A stretch of 64,000 nucleotides of DNA, from positions 372,001-436,000 of the forward strand of contig OY762707.1 of assembly GCA_963666295.1 (NCBI GenBank), in the 5' to 3' direction. The DNA comes from QZKY01 sp963666295 (lineage in GTDB: Bacteria; Pseudomonadota; Gammaproteobacteria; Burkholderiales; Burkholderiaceae_D). This document shows positions 40,043 through 49,558 of this stretch, in pieces. The first letter of the stretch is position 1. Every line of letters begins with the position of its first letter. The translations under genes were made by a program, and so were the position numbers. A model generated the notes under the pieces. It was given only the letters and a program-made list of their open reading frames with translations. It did no database searches and had not been told where the DNA came from.

Positions 40043-41191
40043 TCAATATGTCGCAACAGCTACCAGCGAACCACCTTTGGTTTGATAGATCAGCTTGTCA
40101 CCTGAAACAACCGGGTTGGAAGCAATGGCACTGCCGTCCGTTCCAGCGCGCGCCAGAAATACCCCATCTTCGCGTGACAGGAAATGAATATAGCCCTCGT
40201 AGTCAGCAACTGCGACAGCACGACCTATGGACGCCGGTGTCGAAAGATGACGATTAGCCAGTTTTTTGTTACTCCACACACTCTGACCACTTGCACGATC
40301 GAACGCATGTACCGTGCCATTTTCATCCACAGCAAAAACGAAACGACCATCTACGGCTGGGCCCACCTTGCTGGACATTTTTTTGGCCCAGCGTGCCTGA
40401 CCTGTTACCACATCCACGCAACCAACGCGTCCTTGAAAAGACGCTGCGCAAACATCGCGCTGGTACACGGCAGGATAACCGGATATATCTGCCACACGTT
40501 CAATTTCCGTCGCGCCATGTGGCTGGCCGACCGCAACTTCCCAGCGCACGCCACCACTAGCCATCATGATGGAAAGCATTCTGCCGCCCGGCAAGGCCGC
40601 AACAATGGTGGGGCCGGCAATCACCATGCCTGGCGCTGAACGCAAGGTCAGCGCGGGCGCACTGCGCTTTATTGCCCATCTACGCTCTCCATTTTCGGCG
40701 TCATAAGCAACCAGGTGGTTGTCAACACTGCGCACAACAACCAAGCCACCACCAACCAGAGGCGTCGAGAGTACTTCGCTGGAGGCCTGAGCTTTCCACA
40801 AAAACTTGCCATCGGAGTCATAAGCCAACACGACACCCTTTTCACCAGCCACAGCAACGACATTGCCATCACTGCCGACACCAGCCGTCAGCGTCATCCC
40901 CGCATTAATGCGCCACTCCGTCTGGCCGCTGGCTACCGATACGCGCACAACAGAACCATCTTCTGCCGCAGCAAATACACTGCCATGCGCCAGTGCCGGC
41001 TCAAAACTGTATGCGCCTGCATCGCCCACCGAAACATTCCAGAGCGTACGCACAGCCATCGACTGCTCAAAATCCTGCAAGGATGCTGGCATCTGGCTTT
41101 CCGGCACTTTGCGCGAAAATGGATTGACAGAAGAACACGCTGCCAGCAAAGTCAGCAACCCAACAACCGCTACTTTCTGAATCAGTTTCAT
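40043..41191 (-). CDS. bamB: Outer-membrane assembly lipoprotein BamB
   Basis: BamB is the beta-propeller lipoprotein of the BAM complex that inserts outer-membrane beta-barrels. The 382-aa precursor has a lipoprotein signal (MKLIQKVAVVGLLTLLAAC, lipobox LAAC) followed by PQQ-like blades ('GSVFAAAEDGSVVRVSVASGQTEWRINAG', 'DGKFLWKAQASSEVLSTPLV', 'DRASGQSVWSNKKLANRHLSTP'). It follows the YfgM-like gene by 15 bp and precedes der. Confidence 0.95.
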   Translation of the reverse strand: MKLIQKVAVVGLLTLLAACSSVNPFSRKVPESQMPASLQDFEQSMAVRTLWNVSVGDAGAYSFEPALAHGSVFAAAEDGSVVRVSVASGQTEWRINAGMTLTAGVGSDGNVVAVAGEKGVVLAYDSDGKFLWKAQASSEVLSTPLVGGGLVVVRSVDNHLVAYDAENGERRWAIKRSAPALTLRSAPGMVIAGPTIVAALPGGRMLSIMMASGGVRWEVAVGQPHGATEIERVADISGYPAVYQRDVCAASFQGRVGCVDVVTGQARWAKKMSSKVGPAVDGRFVFAVDENGTVHAFDRASGQSVWSNKKLANRHLSTPASIGRAVAVADYEGYIHFLSREDGVFLARAGTDGSAIASNPVVSGDKLIYQTKGGSLVAVATY

Positions 41192-41206
41192 AGTATTCCT
41201 CGTTTG

Positions 41207-41857
41207 TTACGCCGCTGGCTCAGTAGAACTGCCGCCAACACCATCCAGTTTCAGTTGAATCAATTGACGCCCCGGGTCACTCTTTTCGGTTTTTTCAAGT
41301 GCCGTTTCGTAAGCAGCTTTTGCTTCTGCCACCTTGTTTTGCGCCAGCAAGATATCGCCTTTACGATCGGCTGCCAGTGCTGCAAAAGGAGCCGCATATT
41401 CGCCGGAAACCAGCGCCAGCCCGGCATCATACTCTTTTTCGTCCAGGTGGATGCCTGCCAGACGAATCTTGGCGATAGCTTTGTATTCATCGTCAATCGC
41501 GTTTTCAGCCACCCACGCTAACTGAGCCTTGGCAGCACTCAAATCGCCTGACTCATACAGGATTCTGGCAGCCGCCATACCCGACATCTGTGCATAAGGT
41601 GTACGCTTGAACTTGTCCCGCATGTCACTGGCTGCACGCAAAACCAGTTTCTGGTCTTTTGCGACAACCGCCTTTTCCAACTCGCTATACAGTTGCGAAG
41701 CCTGTCCGGCCTGACGCCGCTCGTAATATTTCCAGCCTTGCCATGCCGAATAAGCCAGCATCGCGACAATCAGTACCCAAGTCACCAAATTTCCGTACTG
41801 TTTCCACCACGCCTTAAGCGATTCTATCTGTTCCTGTTCTTCCAGATCGTATGCCAT
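41207..41857 (-). CDS. YfgM-like tetratricopeptide membrane protein
   Basis: The 216-aa product has a short acidic cytoplasmic N-terminus, one membrane helix ('YGNLVTWVLIVAMLAYSAWQGWKYY', about residues 21-45) and periplasmic TPR-like helices ('AARILYESGDLSAAKAQLAWVAENA', 'GDILLAQNKVAEAKAAYETALEKTEKSDPGRQLIQLKLD'). This is the layout of YfgM, an ancillary SecYEG subunit working with periplasmic chaperones. Its place between hisS and bamB agrees with that. Confidence 0.88.
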   Translation of the reverse strand: MAYDLEEQEQIESLKAWWKQYGNLVTWVLIVAMLAYSAWQGWKYYERRQAGQASQLYSELEKAVVAKDQKLVLRAASDMRDKFKRTPYAQMSGMAAARILYESGDLSAAKAQLAWVAENAIDDEYKAIAKIRLAGIHLDEKEYDAGLALVSGEYAAPFAALAADRKGDILLAQNKVAEAKAAYETALEKTEKSDPGRQLIQLKLDGVGGSSTEPAA

Positions 41858-41883
41858 TTTTATGCGCTTTTAAATAATTAGGT

Positions 41884-43215
41884 TCAATGTAAATGCGTCT
41901 CTTCTTCCGTGCCAACAATCTGCTCAACCAGATAATCCACCACCTTATCGAAGGAAACGGTATTTTGATTATTGGCAAAATCACCAGACCGCATGGTTTT
42001 GATAGATGCAGACTGCGCCGCAATCTCATCATCTCCAAGAATGATCGCAAACGTCGCGCCGCTCGCATCAGCACGCTTCATCTGTGACTTGAAGCTCCCG
42101 CCGGCACCCGTCGGCGCACAATGCAGCACAACATCCAGCCCCGCGTCACGCAAACGCTCTGCCAGCACGAAGGCCTGCAATTGCGCAACATCACCTTGAT
42201 GCACCAAGTACACATCACAGTGTTGTTGGGCCGCCTTCTCGCCAGACAAGCGCATCAATTCAATCAGACGCTCAACACCCATCGCAAAACCGCACGCGGG
42301 TGTAAATTTACCACCAAACATACCGATCAGCGGATCATAGCGCCCGCCGCCACACACTGTGCCCTGCGAGCCCAACTGGTCACTCACCCACTCAAACACA
42401 GTACGATTGTAGTAATCCATGCCGCGCACTAGGCGCGTATTGACGGTATACGGAATATTGTTATGCCGCAAAATTTTCTGCACGCCTTCAAAATGGGCCA
42501 GTGATTCATGATCCAGATAGTCAATCAGCTTTGGGGCGTCATTGACCATTTCCTGCATGGCAGGATTTTTGGTATCCAGAATACGCAACGGATTTGAGTA
42601 AAGCCGGCGCTGCGCATCTCCGTCAAGTACGCTTTGGTGCTGCTCGAAATACGCGATCAGATCGGCACGGTGCTTCTGGCGCTCTTCAGCGTTGCCAATT
42701 GAATTCAGTTCCAGCCGTATGTCATCAAGCCCCAGGTCTGCCCATAAACGCCGACACAGCATGATCAGTTCGGCATCGATATCTGGCCCAGCAAAGCCAA
42801 CCGCCTCTGCGCCGACCTGATGAAACTGACGGTAGCGGCCGCGCTGCGGACGCTCATGCCTGAACATCGGCCCGGTGTACCACAAGCGCTTCGGGCCATC
42901 GTAAGTGAGATTGTGCTCGATCACCGATCGCACGACGCCCGCAGTGCTTTCCGGGCGCAAAGTGAGATGGTCCCCATTCAACGCATCTTCAAAGGAATAC
43001 ATTTCCTTTTCGACGATATCAGTCACCGCACCCAAACCGCGCGCGAAAAGTGTCGTTTCTTCGACAATGGGCGTACGAATCTGCTGATAACCATAGCTTT
43101 TCAGCACCGATTGCACCGTGTTTTCAAACAACTCCCACAATGGCGCGTCTTCGGGCAGGATGTCGTTCATCCCTTTGATGCCTGCGATTTTTTTTGCTTT
43201 ATCTTTACCTGACAT
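41884..43215 (-). CDS. hisS: Histidyl-tRNA synthetase
   Basis: This class II synthetase charges tRNA-His. The 443-aa product (from ATG 43215; a TTG three codons upstream is less likely) has 'IKGMNDILPEDAPLWELFE', motif 2 'PMFRHERPQRGRYRQFHQVGAE', histidine-binding 'LVRGMDYYNRTVFE' and motif 3 'GCGFAMGVER'-like 'ACGFAMGVERLIELM'. The C-terminal anticodon-binding domain is present, unlike in HisZ. It is part of the ispG-hisS-yfgM-bamB series. Confidence 0.97.
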   Translation of the reverse strand: MSGKDKAKKIAGIKGMNDILPEDAPLWELFENTVQSVLKSYGYQQIRTPIVEETTLFARGLGAVTDIVEKEMYSFEDALNGDHLTLRPESTAGVVRSVIEHNLTYDGPKRLWYTGPMFRHERPQRGRYRQFHQVGAEAVGFAGPDIDAELIMLCRRLWADLGLDDIRLELNSIGNAEERQKHRADLIAYFEQHQSVLDGDAQRRLYSNPLRILDTKNPAMQEMVNDAPKLIDYLDHESLAHFEGVQKILRHNNIPYTVNTRLVRGMDYYNRTVFEWVSDQLGSQGTVCGGGRYDPLIGMFGGKFTPACGFAMGVERLIELMRLSGEKAAQQHCDVYLVHQGDVAQLQAFVLAERLRDAGLDVVLHCAPTGAGGSFKSQMKRADASGATFAIILGDDEIAAQSASIKTMRSGDFANNQNTVSFDKVVDYLVEQIVGTEEETHLH

Positions 43216-43238
43216 GCTTTTCAAGTGCTATCGCTACC

Positions 43239-44510
43239 TTACGGGGCAACAGCCGTTTTTCCATAATTGGTTTGGACATATTCCAGCACGATTTGCTGAA
43301 ATTCTTCCGCAATGTTTTGTCCGCGCAAAGTCACGTGTTTGCGACCATCAACAAAAACCGGCGCCGCACTGGCTTCACCTGTGCCCGGAAGACTGATACC
43401 GACATGGGCATGCTTGGATTCGCCCGGACCATTAACGATACAGCCCATCACGGCAACGCTCATATTTTCTACGCCCGGATACAAGGTTTTCCACTCCGGC
43501 ATTTGCTCCAGGATAAAATTCTGTATCCGGGCAGCCAGTTCCTGAAACACTGTCGATGTCGTGCGGCCACAACCTGGACAGGACACAACCATCGGCATGA
43601 AGTGGCGCAAACCCATAGTTTGCAACAACTCCTGCGCCACGATCACTTCCTTGCTGCGATCCCCACCCGGCTCTGGCGTCAGAGAAATGCGAATCGTATC
43701 GCCAATCCCCTCCTGCAGCAACACCCCCATTGATGCGGCAGACGCCACAATGCCCTTGCTACCCATACCCGCTTCTGTCAACCCCAAATGCAACGCATAA
43801 TCGCATCGGCGGGCCAACTCACGATAAACCGCGATCAAGTCCTGAACCCCAGAAACCTTGCATGAAAGAATGATCTTGTCTGCTGACAGTCCCTGCTGCT
43901 CGGCAAGTTGTGCGCTTTGCAGCGCTGACATGATCAACGCCTCATACATCACCTGTTGCGCACCCCAAGGCACTGCGCGCTGCGCATTTTCATCCATAAT
44001 GCGCGCCAGAAGGCCTTGATCCAGGCTGCCCCAATTGACACCTATGCGTACCGGCTTCTGATAACGGCATGCGACCTCAATCATTTGTGCGAACTGCACA
44101 TCCCGCTTGGCCCCCTTACCAACATTGCCGGGATTAATGCGATATTTTGACAAGGCCTGCGCGCACTCCGGGAAGTTGATCAACAAGGTGTGCCCGTTAT
44201 AGTGAAAGTCACCAATCAATGGAACATCCACACCCATCTGATCCAGTTGCTTTCGAATTTCTGGTACTGCCGCCGCCGCTTCTGGCGTGTTGACGGTAAT
44301 GCGCACCAACTCAGAACCTGATCGCGCCAAATCCCGGATCTGAGCAGCGGTCGCGACGACATCCGCCGTATCCGTGTTGGTCATTGACTGCACCACCACT
44401 GGTGCGCCACCGCCGATCACAACTTGGCGTGCGCCATATTTAACCAGTACTTTCAACCTACTTTTCTGCGCAGCAGCGTCATCTGTCTGTGCGTTATGTG
44501 TTAATGGCAT
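43239..44510 (-). CDS. ispG: 4-hydroxy-3-methylbut-2-en-1-yl diphosphate synthase (flavodoxin)
   Basis: IspG is an iron-sulphur enzyme of the MEP isoprenoid pathway. The 423-aa product has the TIM-barrel part ('GGGAPVVVQSMTNTDTADVVATAAQI', 'RINPGNVG', 'RIGVNWGSLDQ') and C-terminal cluster cysteines in 'VSCPGCGRTT' and 'GCIVNGPGESKHAHVGISLPG'. It is longer than the E. coli enzyme because of a typical betaproteobacterial insertion. It follows rodZ by 6 bp. Confidence 0.96.
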   Translation of the reverse strand: MPLTHNAQTDDAAAQKSRLKVLVKYGARQVVIGGGAPVVVQSMTNTDTADVVATAAQIRDLARSGSELVRITVNTPEAAAAVPEIRKQLDQMGVDVPLIGDFHYNGHTLLINFPECAQALSKYRINPGNVGKGAKRDVQFAQMIEVACRYQKPVRIGVNWGSLDQGLLARIMDENAQRAVPWGAQQVMYEALIMSALQSAQLAEQQGLSADKIILSCKVSGVQDLIAVYRELARRCDYALHLGLTEAGMGSKGIVASAASMGVLLQEGIGDTIRISLTPEPGGDRSKEVIVAQELLQTMGLRHFMPMVVSCPGCGRTTSTVFQELAARIQNFILEQMPEWKTLYPGVENMSVAVMGCIVNGPGESKHAHVGISLPGTGEASAAPVFVDGRKHVTLRGQNIAEEFQQIVLEYVQTNYGKTAVAP

Positions 44511-44516
44511 TGTCGT

Positions 44517-45446
44517 TTACTTCAAGTTCAGCTTAACGGTTTTTTTGCCCTTATTTGGCTTGATCTCCAACGGTTCGCCTCCCAGAGTCGCCTCAACCGC
44601 AGTCCCATTGCCCAAGGTCAGTTGCATTGGTTGGTCAACTGTGTATGACATGCTGGCACCAGCCTGAAGCAACCCTGACTTCAGCACCAGACCATCTGGC
44701 CGCCTAAACTCATACCAGGATTGTTCGCGGCACGTCAAAATCAGTTCGTTTTTTCCTGGCGCAGCTTCAGCTTGCGCTTCAAGCTGCTTCACGGTCGCCT
44801 CATCAATGGCGGGCAATACCTGCACCGGTTCGAGCGGCGGCAATTCCTGGCGAACCATGTTTGCATCCTGTGGCGGCATTTTCCCGGTAGCAGCAAGACC
44901 TTTCTCTGCTGGATTGGCAGCATTCGGCACCACTTCCGCAGGTGCTTCCTTTTTCAACATGGGGAGCCTAGACAGATCGGGCAACCACCCCATCCGCCTC
45001 CCAAACATCAACACAGCGATCAGGAGCGCCACCAGAACGACTCCGATCAACCACTTTCTGGAAATTGCGCTCCTATTTCCTAAAGTCGGCATGCGCGCGC
45101 CGGTATAAGGTGTTGATTTTGCTGTCCGCTTCGAACGAGGTAATTTTTTCTTTTGATCCTCAGGCGCATCCTGCTGCAACATGGCAACCAATGGCTCAGC
45201 GTCCATTTTCATTGCCTTGGCATAGGCACGCACAAAACCGCGTGTAATGGCCAGTCCCGGCAGCGCATCGAAGTTATCCGATTCCAGCGCCAATATTTGA
45301 CGCGAAGTCATTTTCAGTCGGTCAGCGGCTTCGTCAACCGTCCAGCCGAGCTGCTCGCGCCGCGCCTGCAATTCGGCACCCGGTAATGTTATAAGCTTTA
45401 CCGCTTCCGCCCCGCCCATTCCTGTCTCTTTTTCTAAGTCGCTCAT
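44517..45446 (-). CDS. rodZ: RodZ-like cell-shape protein (HTH, one membrane helix, DUF4115)
   Basis: RodZ links the MreB cytoskeleton to the wall machinery. The 309-aa product has a Cro-like helix-turn-helix ('LQARREQLGWTVDEAADRLKMTSRQILALESDNFDALPGLAITRGFVRAYAKAM', about residues 26-80) and one membrane helix ('WLIGVVLVALLIAVLMFG'). A proline- and alanine-rich periplasmic linker and a C-terminal DUF4115 domain ('LILTCREQSWYEFRRPDGLVLKSGLLQAG') follow. Neighbours pilW and ispG match the usual rodZ context. Confidence 0.92.
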   Translation of the reverse strand: MSDLEKETGMGGAEAVKLITLPGAELQARREQLGWTVDEAADRLKMTSRQILALESDNFDALPGLAITRGFVRAYAKAMKMDAEPLVAMLQQDAPEDQKKKLPRSKRTAKSTPYTGARMPTLGNRSAISRKWLIGVVLVALLIAVLMFGRRMGWLPDLSRLPMLKKEAPAEVVPNAANPAEKGLAATGKMPPQDANMVRQELPPLEPVQVLPAIDEATVKQLEAQAEAAPGKNELILTCREQSWYEFRRPDGLVLKSGLLQAGASMSYTVDQPMQLTLGNGTAVEATLGGEPLEIKPNKGKKTVKLNLK

Positions 45447-45453
45447 TTACCCA

Positions 45454-46257
45454 TCACTCGTCAAATGCGCCCCGCTCGGCTGCCGCATATTCCTTGGAAT
45501 TTGGATGAAACCTCTGCAACTGTCCAATGTGAATCTGTTTGGCAACGCGATCACCCGTCTTGTGCGCAATTTTTGTTGCCAACCACAAGACATCTGCCTT
45601 GAGCACATTAGCTTGAATAACGCGATTAATGTAAAAACGCGCGCGCAAATAGTCTTTCTGGCCATAATAAATTTTTGCCAGAAAACCATTCGTCAACGGA
45701 CTGGAAGGATCATACTTGAAAGCCTTCAAGAAATACCGCTCTGCCGCAGGGTGGTCATTGAACTTCATACTGCAAACGCCCGCATTGAGCAGCGCTTTGC
45801 TGGGTTCGCGGTATTTTCTGTTATTAAATGCCAATTCAAAATAATGGAGCGCCTCGCGTTCACGCCCAATCTGGCACAAGTAGCGGCCATAATTATTGCC
45901 AATATCCGGGTTATCAGGCGCCAGACTCAATGCACGGTCAAAATTCACCTTGGCCAGACCAAGCTCTCCCATATCCATGTAAATCAGGGCACGAACACCG
46001 TACGCTTCCGCATAGTCAGGGTAAATAGTCAGGGCTTTCTTTAACTCATCCAGGGCAAAGTCAAGCTGCTTGCGCTCGTAATAACCCGTTGCCAACTGCA
46101 AGCGTATTGACGCGCGCTTTTGTTTCGTTGTCTGGTCAGAAATTGTCGGCAGTTCAGTGGATGTCTGCTGTTGCTGAGGCGCAGAAGCGCAACCTGCAAG
46201 CCAGACAAACATCGCAGCAACCAAACTGAAAACCGTACGCCTTCTGATTGCGTTCAC
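45454..46257 (-). CDS. pilW: Type IV pilus biogenesis lipoprotein PilW/PilF
   Basis: This outer-membrane lipoprotein with TPR repeats is the pilotin for the PilQ secretin. The 267-aa precursor starts at GTG 46257 (MNAIRRRTVFSLVAAMFVWL, lipobox LAGC), eight bases after GGAGG. TPR units include 'LATGYYERKQLDFALDELKKALTIYPDYAEAYGVRALIYMDMGELGLAKVNFDRALSLAPDNPDIGNNYGRYLCQIGREREALHYFELAF'. Its start overlaps the stop of rlmN (GTGA). No other pilus genes are in the window. Confidence 0.92.
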   Translation of the reverse strand: MNAIRRRTVFSLVAAMFVWLAGCASAPQQQQTSTELPTISDQTTKQKRASIRLQLATGYYERKQLDFALDELKKALTIYPDYAEAYGVRALIYMDMGELGLAKVNFDRALSLAPDNPDIGNNYGRYLCQIGREREALHYFELAFNNRKYREPSKALLNAGVCSMKFNDHPAAERYFLKAFKYDPSSPLTNGFLAKIYYGQKDYLRARFYINRVIQANVLKADVLWLATKIAHKTGDRVAKQIHIGQLQRFHPNSKEYAAAERGAFDE

Positions 46258-47420
46258 GCCAATTCCTCCAGTGTACAAATAACCGTTTCACATCGTCCCG
46301 GGGCCAATTTGAAACCACCCATTCTTTCGTGAATACGCGTACGATCCTTGACTTCACCCGCAAGTTGACCACAGGCAGCATCAATATCATCGCCGCGCGT
46401 CTTGCGTATGGTTGTCACAAAACCAGCATCGATAAGAATCTTTCCAAAGGCCTTTACGCGTTCGTCAGTGGAACGACGCAAGCCTGATTCCGGATACGGA
46501 TTAAATGGAATCAGATTGAACTTGCATGACACCTTGTGCCCACCGTTTGTAATTAACGTAATCAGCTCCCGCGCATGTTTGTCGCTATCGTTGACCCCAT
46601 CCAGCATGCAATACTCGAACATTATCGCTTCACGCGGCGCATGTTTCAGATATTGACTGCACGCCGCCATCAAGTCATTCAACCCATGTTTTTGGTTAAG
46701 GGGAACCAATTCATTACGCAATATATCATTCGGCGCATGCAAGGAAACGGCCAGCGCAACCGGACAATCCTCGGCTAGCCGTTCTATCATCGGCACGACA
46801 CCACTGGTTGACACGGTTACGCGTCGCCGCGACAAACCATACGCATTATCATCAAGCATCAACTTCAGAGCACGAACTGTTGCATCGTAATTTAACAGCG
46901 GCTCACCCATGCCCATCAAAACAACATTTGAAATCTGGCGTGCACCCTTCGGGCCAGGCACCTCGCCTTTGGTCTTGCGTAGCGCAAATTCAGCGATCCA
47001 GAGTTGTCCGATAATTTCCGCTGTGGTCAGATTCCGGCTAAACCCCTGCTTACCGGTTGAACAAAAACGGCAATTAACCGCACACCCCGCCTGCGTGGAA
47101 ATGCACAAGGTACCCCGATTTTCTTCCGGGATAAAAACGGTCTCAATGGCATTGCCTTGTCCGACATCCAGCAACCACTTCCGGGTGCCATCCTGTGAGG
47201 TGTGATCACTGATAATGGACGGTGCGCGAACAATGGCGCGCCCTGCCAACTTGTCGCGCAAAGACTTCGCCAGATTGGTCATCTCCCCGAAGTCACTCGC
47301 ACCAAACACGTGAATCCAGCGCTGCAATTGCGTCGCGCGAAACGGCTTTTCACCCAACTCATCACAGTAGGCGACCAGTTGTTCCGGAGAAAAATCCAGC
47401 AAGTTGGTTAAAGCCGTCAT
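46254..47420 (-). CDS. rlmN: Dual-specificity 23S rRNA/tRNA (adenine-C2) methyltransferase RlmN
   Basis: This radical-SAM enzyme methylates A2503 of 23S rRNA and A37 of some tRNAs. The 388-aa product has the CxxxCxxC cluster motif in 'CAVNCRFCSTGKQGF' and 'GMGEPLLNYD'. The mechanistic cysteine is in the C-terminal 'CGQLAGE'. The start at 47420 (MTALTNLLDFSPEQLVAYCDELGEKPFRATQLQRW) matches the family; a longer frame to 47471 is not supported. It runs into pilW with a 4-bp overlap. Confidence 0.96.
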   Translation of the reverse strand: MTALTNLLDFSPEQLVAYCDELGEKPFRATQLQRWIHVFGASDFGEMTNLAKSLRDKLAGRAIVRAPSIISDHTSQDGTRKWLLDVGQGNAIETVFIPEENRGTLCISTQAGCAVNCRFCSTGKQGFSRNLTTAEIIGQLWIAEFALRKTKGEVPGPKGARQISNVVLMGMGEPLLNYDATVRALKLMLDDNAYGLSRRRVTVSTSGVVPMIERLAEDCPVALAVSLHAPNDILRNELVPLNQKHGLNDLMAACSQYLKHAPREAIMFEYCMLDGVNDSDKHARELITLITNGGHKVSCKFNLIPFNPYPESGLRRSTDERVKAFGKILIDAGFVTTIRKTRGDDIDAACGQLAGEVKDRTRIHERMGGFKLAPGRCETVICTLEELA

Positions 47421-47476
47421 AAAATCAAGTAGAGCGAACCGGCAACAGAGATCATGTTCCGCTGCCGGCAATCAAG

Positions 47477-47902
47477 TTAGCGTGAAGCAACATCCATGGA
47501 CGGGAAGAAATACGCAATTTCAACCGCTGCTGTTTCCGGCGCATCAGAGCCATGCACAGCATTCGCGTCAATCGACTTCGCAAAATCCGCACGAATCGTA
47601 CCGGCTTCAGCCTCTTTTGGATTGGTCGCACCCATCAATTCACGATTTTTGGCAATGGCGTTTTCACCCTCCAGCACCTGCACCATGACTGGCCCAGAGA
47701 TCATGAATTCAACCAGATCCTTGAAGAAAGGACGCTCCTTGTGAACGGCGTAAAAACCCTCCGCTTCTTTTTGTGAAAGCTGAACCATGCGTGCCGCAAC
47801 AATTTTCAATCCAGCATTTTCAAAGCGGGTATAGATTTGACCGATTACGTTCTGAGCGACACCGTCAGGTTTAATGATCGACAAGGTTTTTTCAGTTGCC
47901 AT
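47477..47902 (-). CDS. ndk: Nucleoside diphosphate kinase
   Basis: The enzyme passes the terminal phosphate from NTPs to NDPs. The 141-aa product starts MATEKTLSIIKPDGVAQNVI and contains the active-site histidine in 'NAVHGSDAPETAAVEIAYFF'. It is followed by rlmN after 56 bp, the normal betaproteobacterial order. Confidence 0.97.
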   Translation of the reverse strand: MATEKTLSIIKPDGVAQNVIGQIYTRFENAGLKIVAARMVQLSQKEAEGFYAVHKERPFFKDLVEFMISGPVMVQVLEGENAIAKNRELMGATNPKEAEAGTIRADFAKSIDANAVHGSDAPETAAVEIAYFFPSMDVASR

Positions 47903-48015
47903 TGTGCAAAAACTCCAATAAAAATTAATGATTTGCCAAAAAATTTGGCGCAAGTGGAATAACCACGGATTTTACCATGCTTCTCCCGCCTCTCTTGCCA
48001 TGGAAACTGTGTCGT

Positions 48016-48948
48016 TTAGCCCAGTGTCGTATCTAGCAACATCATCAATGCAAAACCAAACATCAGCCCTATCGTGGCGGGTGTCTGGTGGCCATTGCGA
48101 TGTGTTTCCGGTATCACTTCGTGCGACACCACAAAAATCATGGCGCCCGCCGAAAGCCCCAGCCCAATCGGATAGGCCAGCGAAAAACCGCTGGAAAGAC
48201 CAACACCAAGCAAGGCACCAATTGGTTCAAGCAGGCCCGTTGATGCCGCCAGCAGCACTGCCTTAAGCGACGAATATCCGGCACTTCGCAAAGCAATGGC
48301 TACAGCCAGCCCCTCAGGAATATCTTGCAAGGCGATTGCGGCCGTTAAAGGCAAACCGACAGATAAGTCACCTTGCGAAAAACTGACGCCAATCGCCATC
48401 CCTTCTGGCAAGTTATGCAAAGCAATCGCAAAAACAAAAAGCCACAAACGATTGTAATTTTCAGAGCCCGGCCCGAAAACACCCGCATTTTCGTGCTCAT
48501 GCGGTGTGAACTCATCCAAACCCAACATCAAAAGCACACCCAGCGCAATCCCGATGACAACCAACCCCGCGCCGCCAGCTTTTGACCCTACCATCTGTTC
48601 GCCTGCCTCAATTCCCGGCAGTATCAGCGAAAAAGCGCTTGCGGCCAGCATCATGCCTGCCGCCATGCCGAGCATGGAATCTTCCATCTTTTGCGGGATA
48701 TGGCGCAACACAAAGCCGGGCAATGCCCCAAGTGCCGTTGCGCCAAACCCCGCCATTCCTCCGAGTAGCGCCAGCCAGGCGACATCCAGCAAGCCATTCC
48801 CGAAAGCGTGCGCCAGACTTTGTGCAAGCAGCGCAAAAACAACCAGGAGTGACAGTGCCATTCCAGTTGTTATAAAGGGGCGTCGCCTGGCGCGCTGCCC
48901 GATTAGAGAAAACCAGCGTTCATTTTTTGGTGTCGTATGCATGGGCAT
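48016..48948 (-). CDS. ZIP-family metal transporter
   Basis: The product (310 aa from ATG 48948; ATG 48942 is an alternative) has about eight hydrophobic segments. ZIP-family metal-site helices are 'ALHNLPEGMAIGVSFSQG' (TM4) and 'ALQDIPEGLAVAIAL' (TM5), with 'VSHEVIPETHRNGHQ' near the end. A short loop 'DEFTPHEHENAG' may bind metal. Such proteins import zinc, iron or manganese, but the metal is not clear from sequence. The gene lies between ndk and the YgfX-like gene with its own spacing on both sides. Confidence 0.9.
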   Translation of the reverse strand: MPMHTTPKNERWFSLIGQRARRRPFITTGMALSLLVVFALLAQSLAHAFGNGLLDVAWLALLGGMAGFGATALGALPGFVLRHIPQKMEDSMLGMAAGMMLAASAFSLILPGIEAGEQMVGSKAGGAGLVVIGIALGVLLMLGLDEFTPHEHENAGVFGPGSENYNRLWLFVFAIALHNLPEGMAIGVSFSQGDLSVGLPLTAAIALQDIPEGLAVAIALRSAGYSSLKAVLLAASTGLLEPIGALLGVGLSSGFSLAYPIGLGLSAGAMIFVVSHEVIPETHRNGHQTPATIGLMFGFALMMLLDTTLG

Positions 48949-48977
48949 TAGAGACAGCAATAGTATTATTTTTCATT

Positions 48978-49487
48978 TTATTGCAGGCTTGCCGCTCCTG
49001 CGCTAACCGCGTCCTGACGATTTCGGTGAACAGCGACCCAGCGCAAGCTTGCCGACAAGGCGCGGAATTCCTGGCGAGAAAGGCTGTCACGAAAAATAGT
49101 CAAGCTAGTGGTCGGCCGTGTACCCTCAATCATCCGAAAGCGCAGCACCATCACGCCAGGCCACAATGTAGACGATGGCTGCAGTTCAACCAGACGCCCC
49201 CTTTGAACAACGTCACCCTTGCCGACTTCCAGTTGCTGCAAATAAACATGCCCATCCACATCGACCTCGACTCGGTAGGAACTTCTTTTTCCGCACCATG
49301 ACCATAGCGCAATTACAGTGCCTGATAAACAAGCCAAGGAAACCGCAAGGCGTACGCCAAAGCTAAGCTGCGAAGAACCCTGACACAAGAGAAACACGCC
49401 AACAAAACAAACCATGGCGCACATTGCGTGCATCAAAATAGTCAGCGTTCTGGATGGCTTGATGGTAGCCGCTACAGCGATAGACAT
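48978..49487 (-). CDS. YgfX-like small membrane protein
   Basis: The 169-aa product has two hydrophobic segments close together ('LMHAMCAMVCFVGVFLLCQG' and 'GVRLAVSLACLSGTVIALWSW', about residues 18-65) and a soluble C-terminal beta-rich part ending 'SLSRQEFRALSASLRW'. Topology, size and position after fabF fit the YgfX/CptA-like proteins seen there in betaproteobacteria. AGGGG lies five bases before the ATG. The assignment rests on topology and position more than on motifs. Confidence 0.6.
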   Translation of the reverse strand: MSIAVAATIKPSRTLTILMHAMCAMVCFVGVFLLCQGSSQLSFGVRLAVSLACLSGTVIALWSWCGKRSSYRVEVDVDGHVYLQQLEVGKGDVVQRGRLVELQPSSTLWPGVMVLRFRMIEGTRPTTSLTIFRDSLSRQEFRALSASLRWVAVHRNRQDAVSAGAASLQ

Positions 49488-49501
49488 GACACCCCTAAAA
49501 G

Positions 49502-49539
49502 AAAAGCCCTTCGGTCACAATTATGACTGAAGGGCTTTT
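49502..49539. terminator. Terminator after fabF
   Basis: AAAAGCCCTTCGGTCA, a six-base loop and TGACTGAAGGGCTTTT form a strong stem (one mismatch) 20 bp after the fabF stop, between fabF and the YgfX-like gene. Confidence 0.88.
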
Positions 49540-49558
49540 GAGCTTGGAAAAGCTTTGT

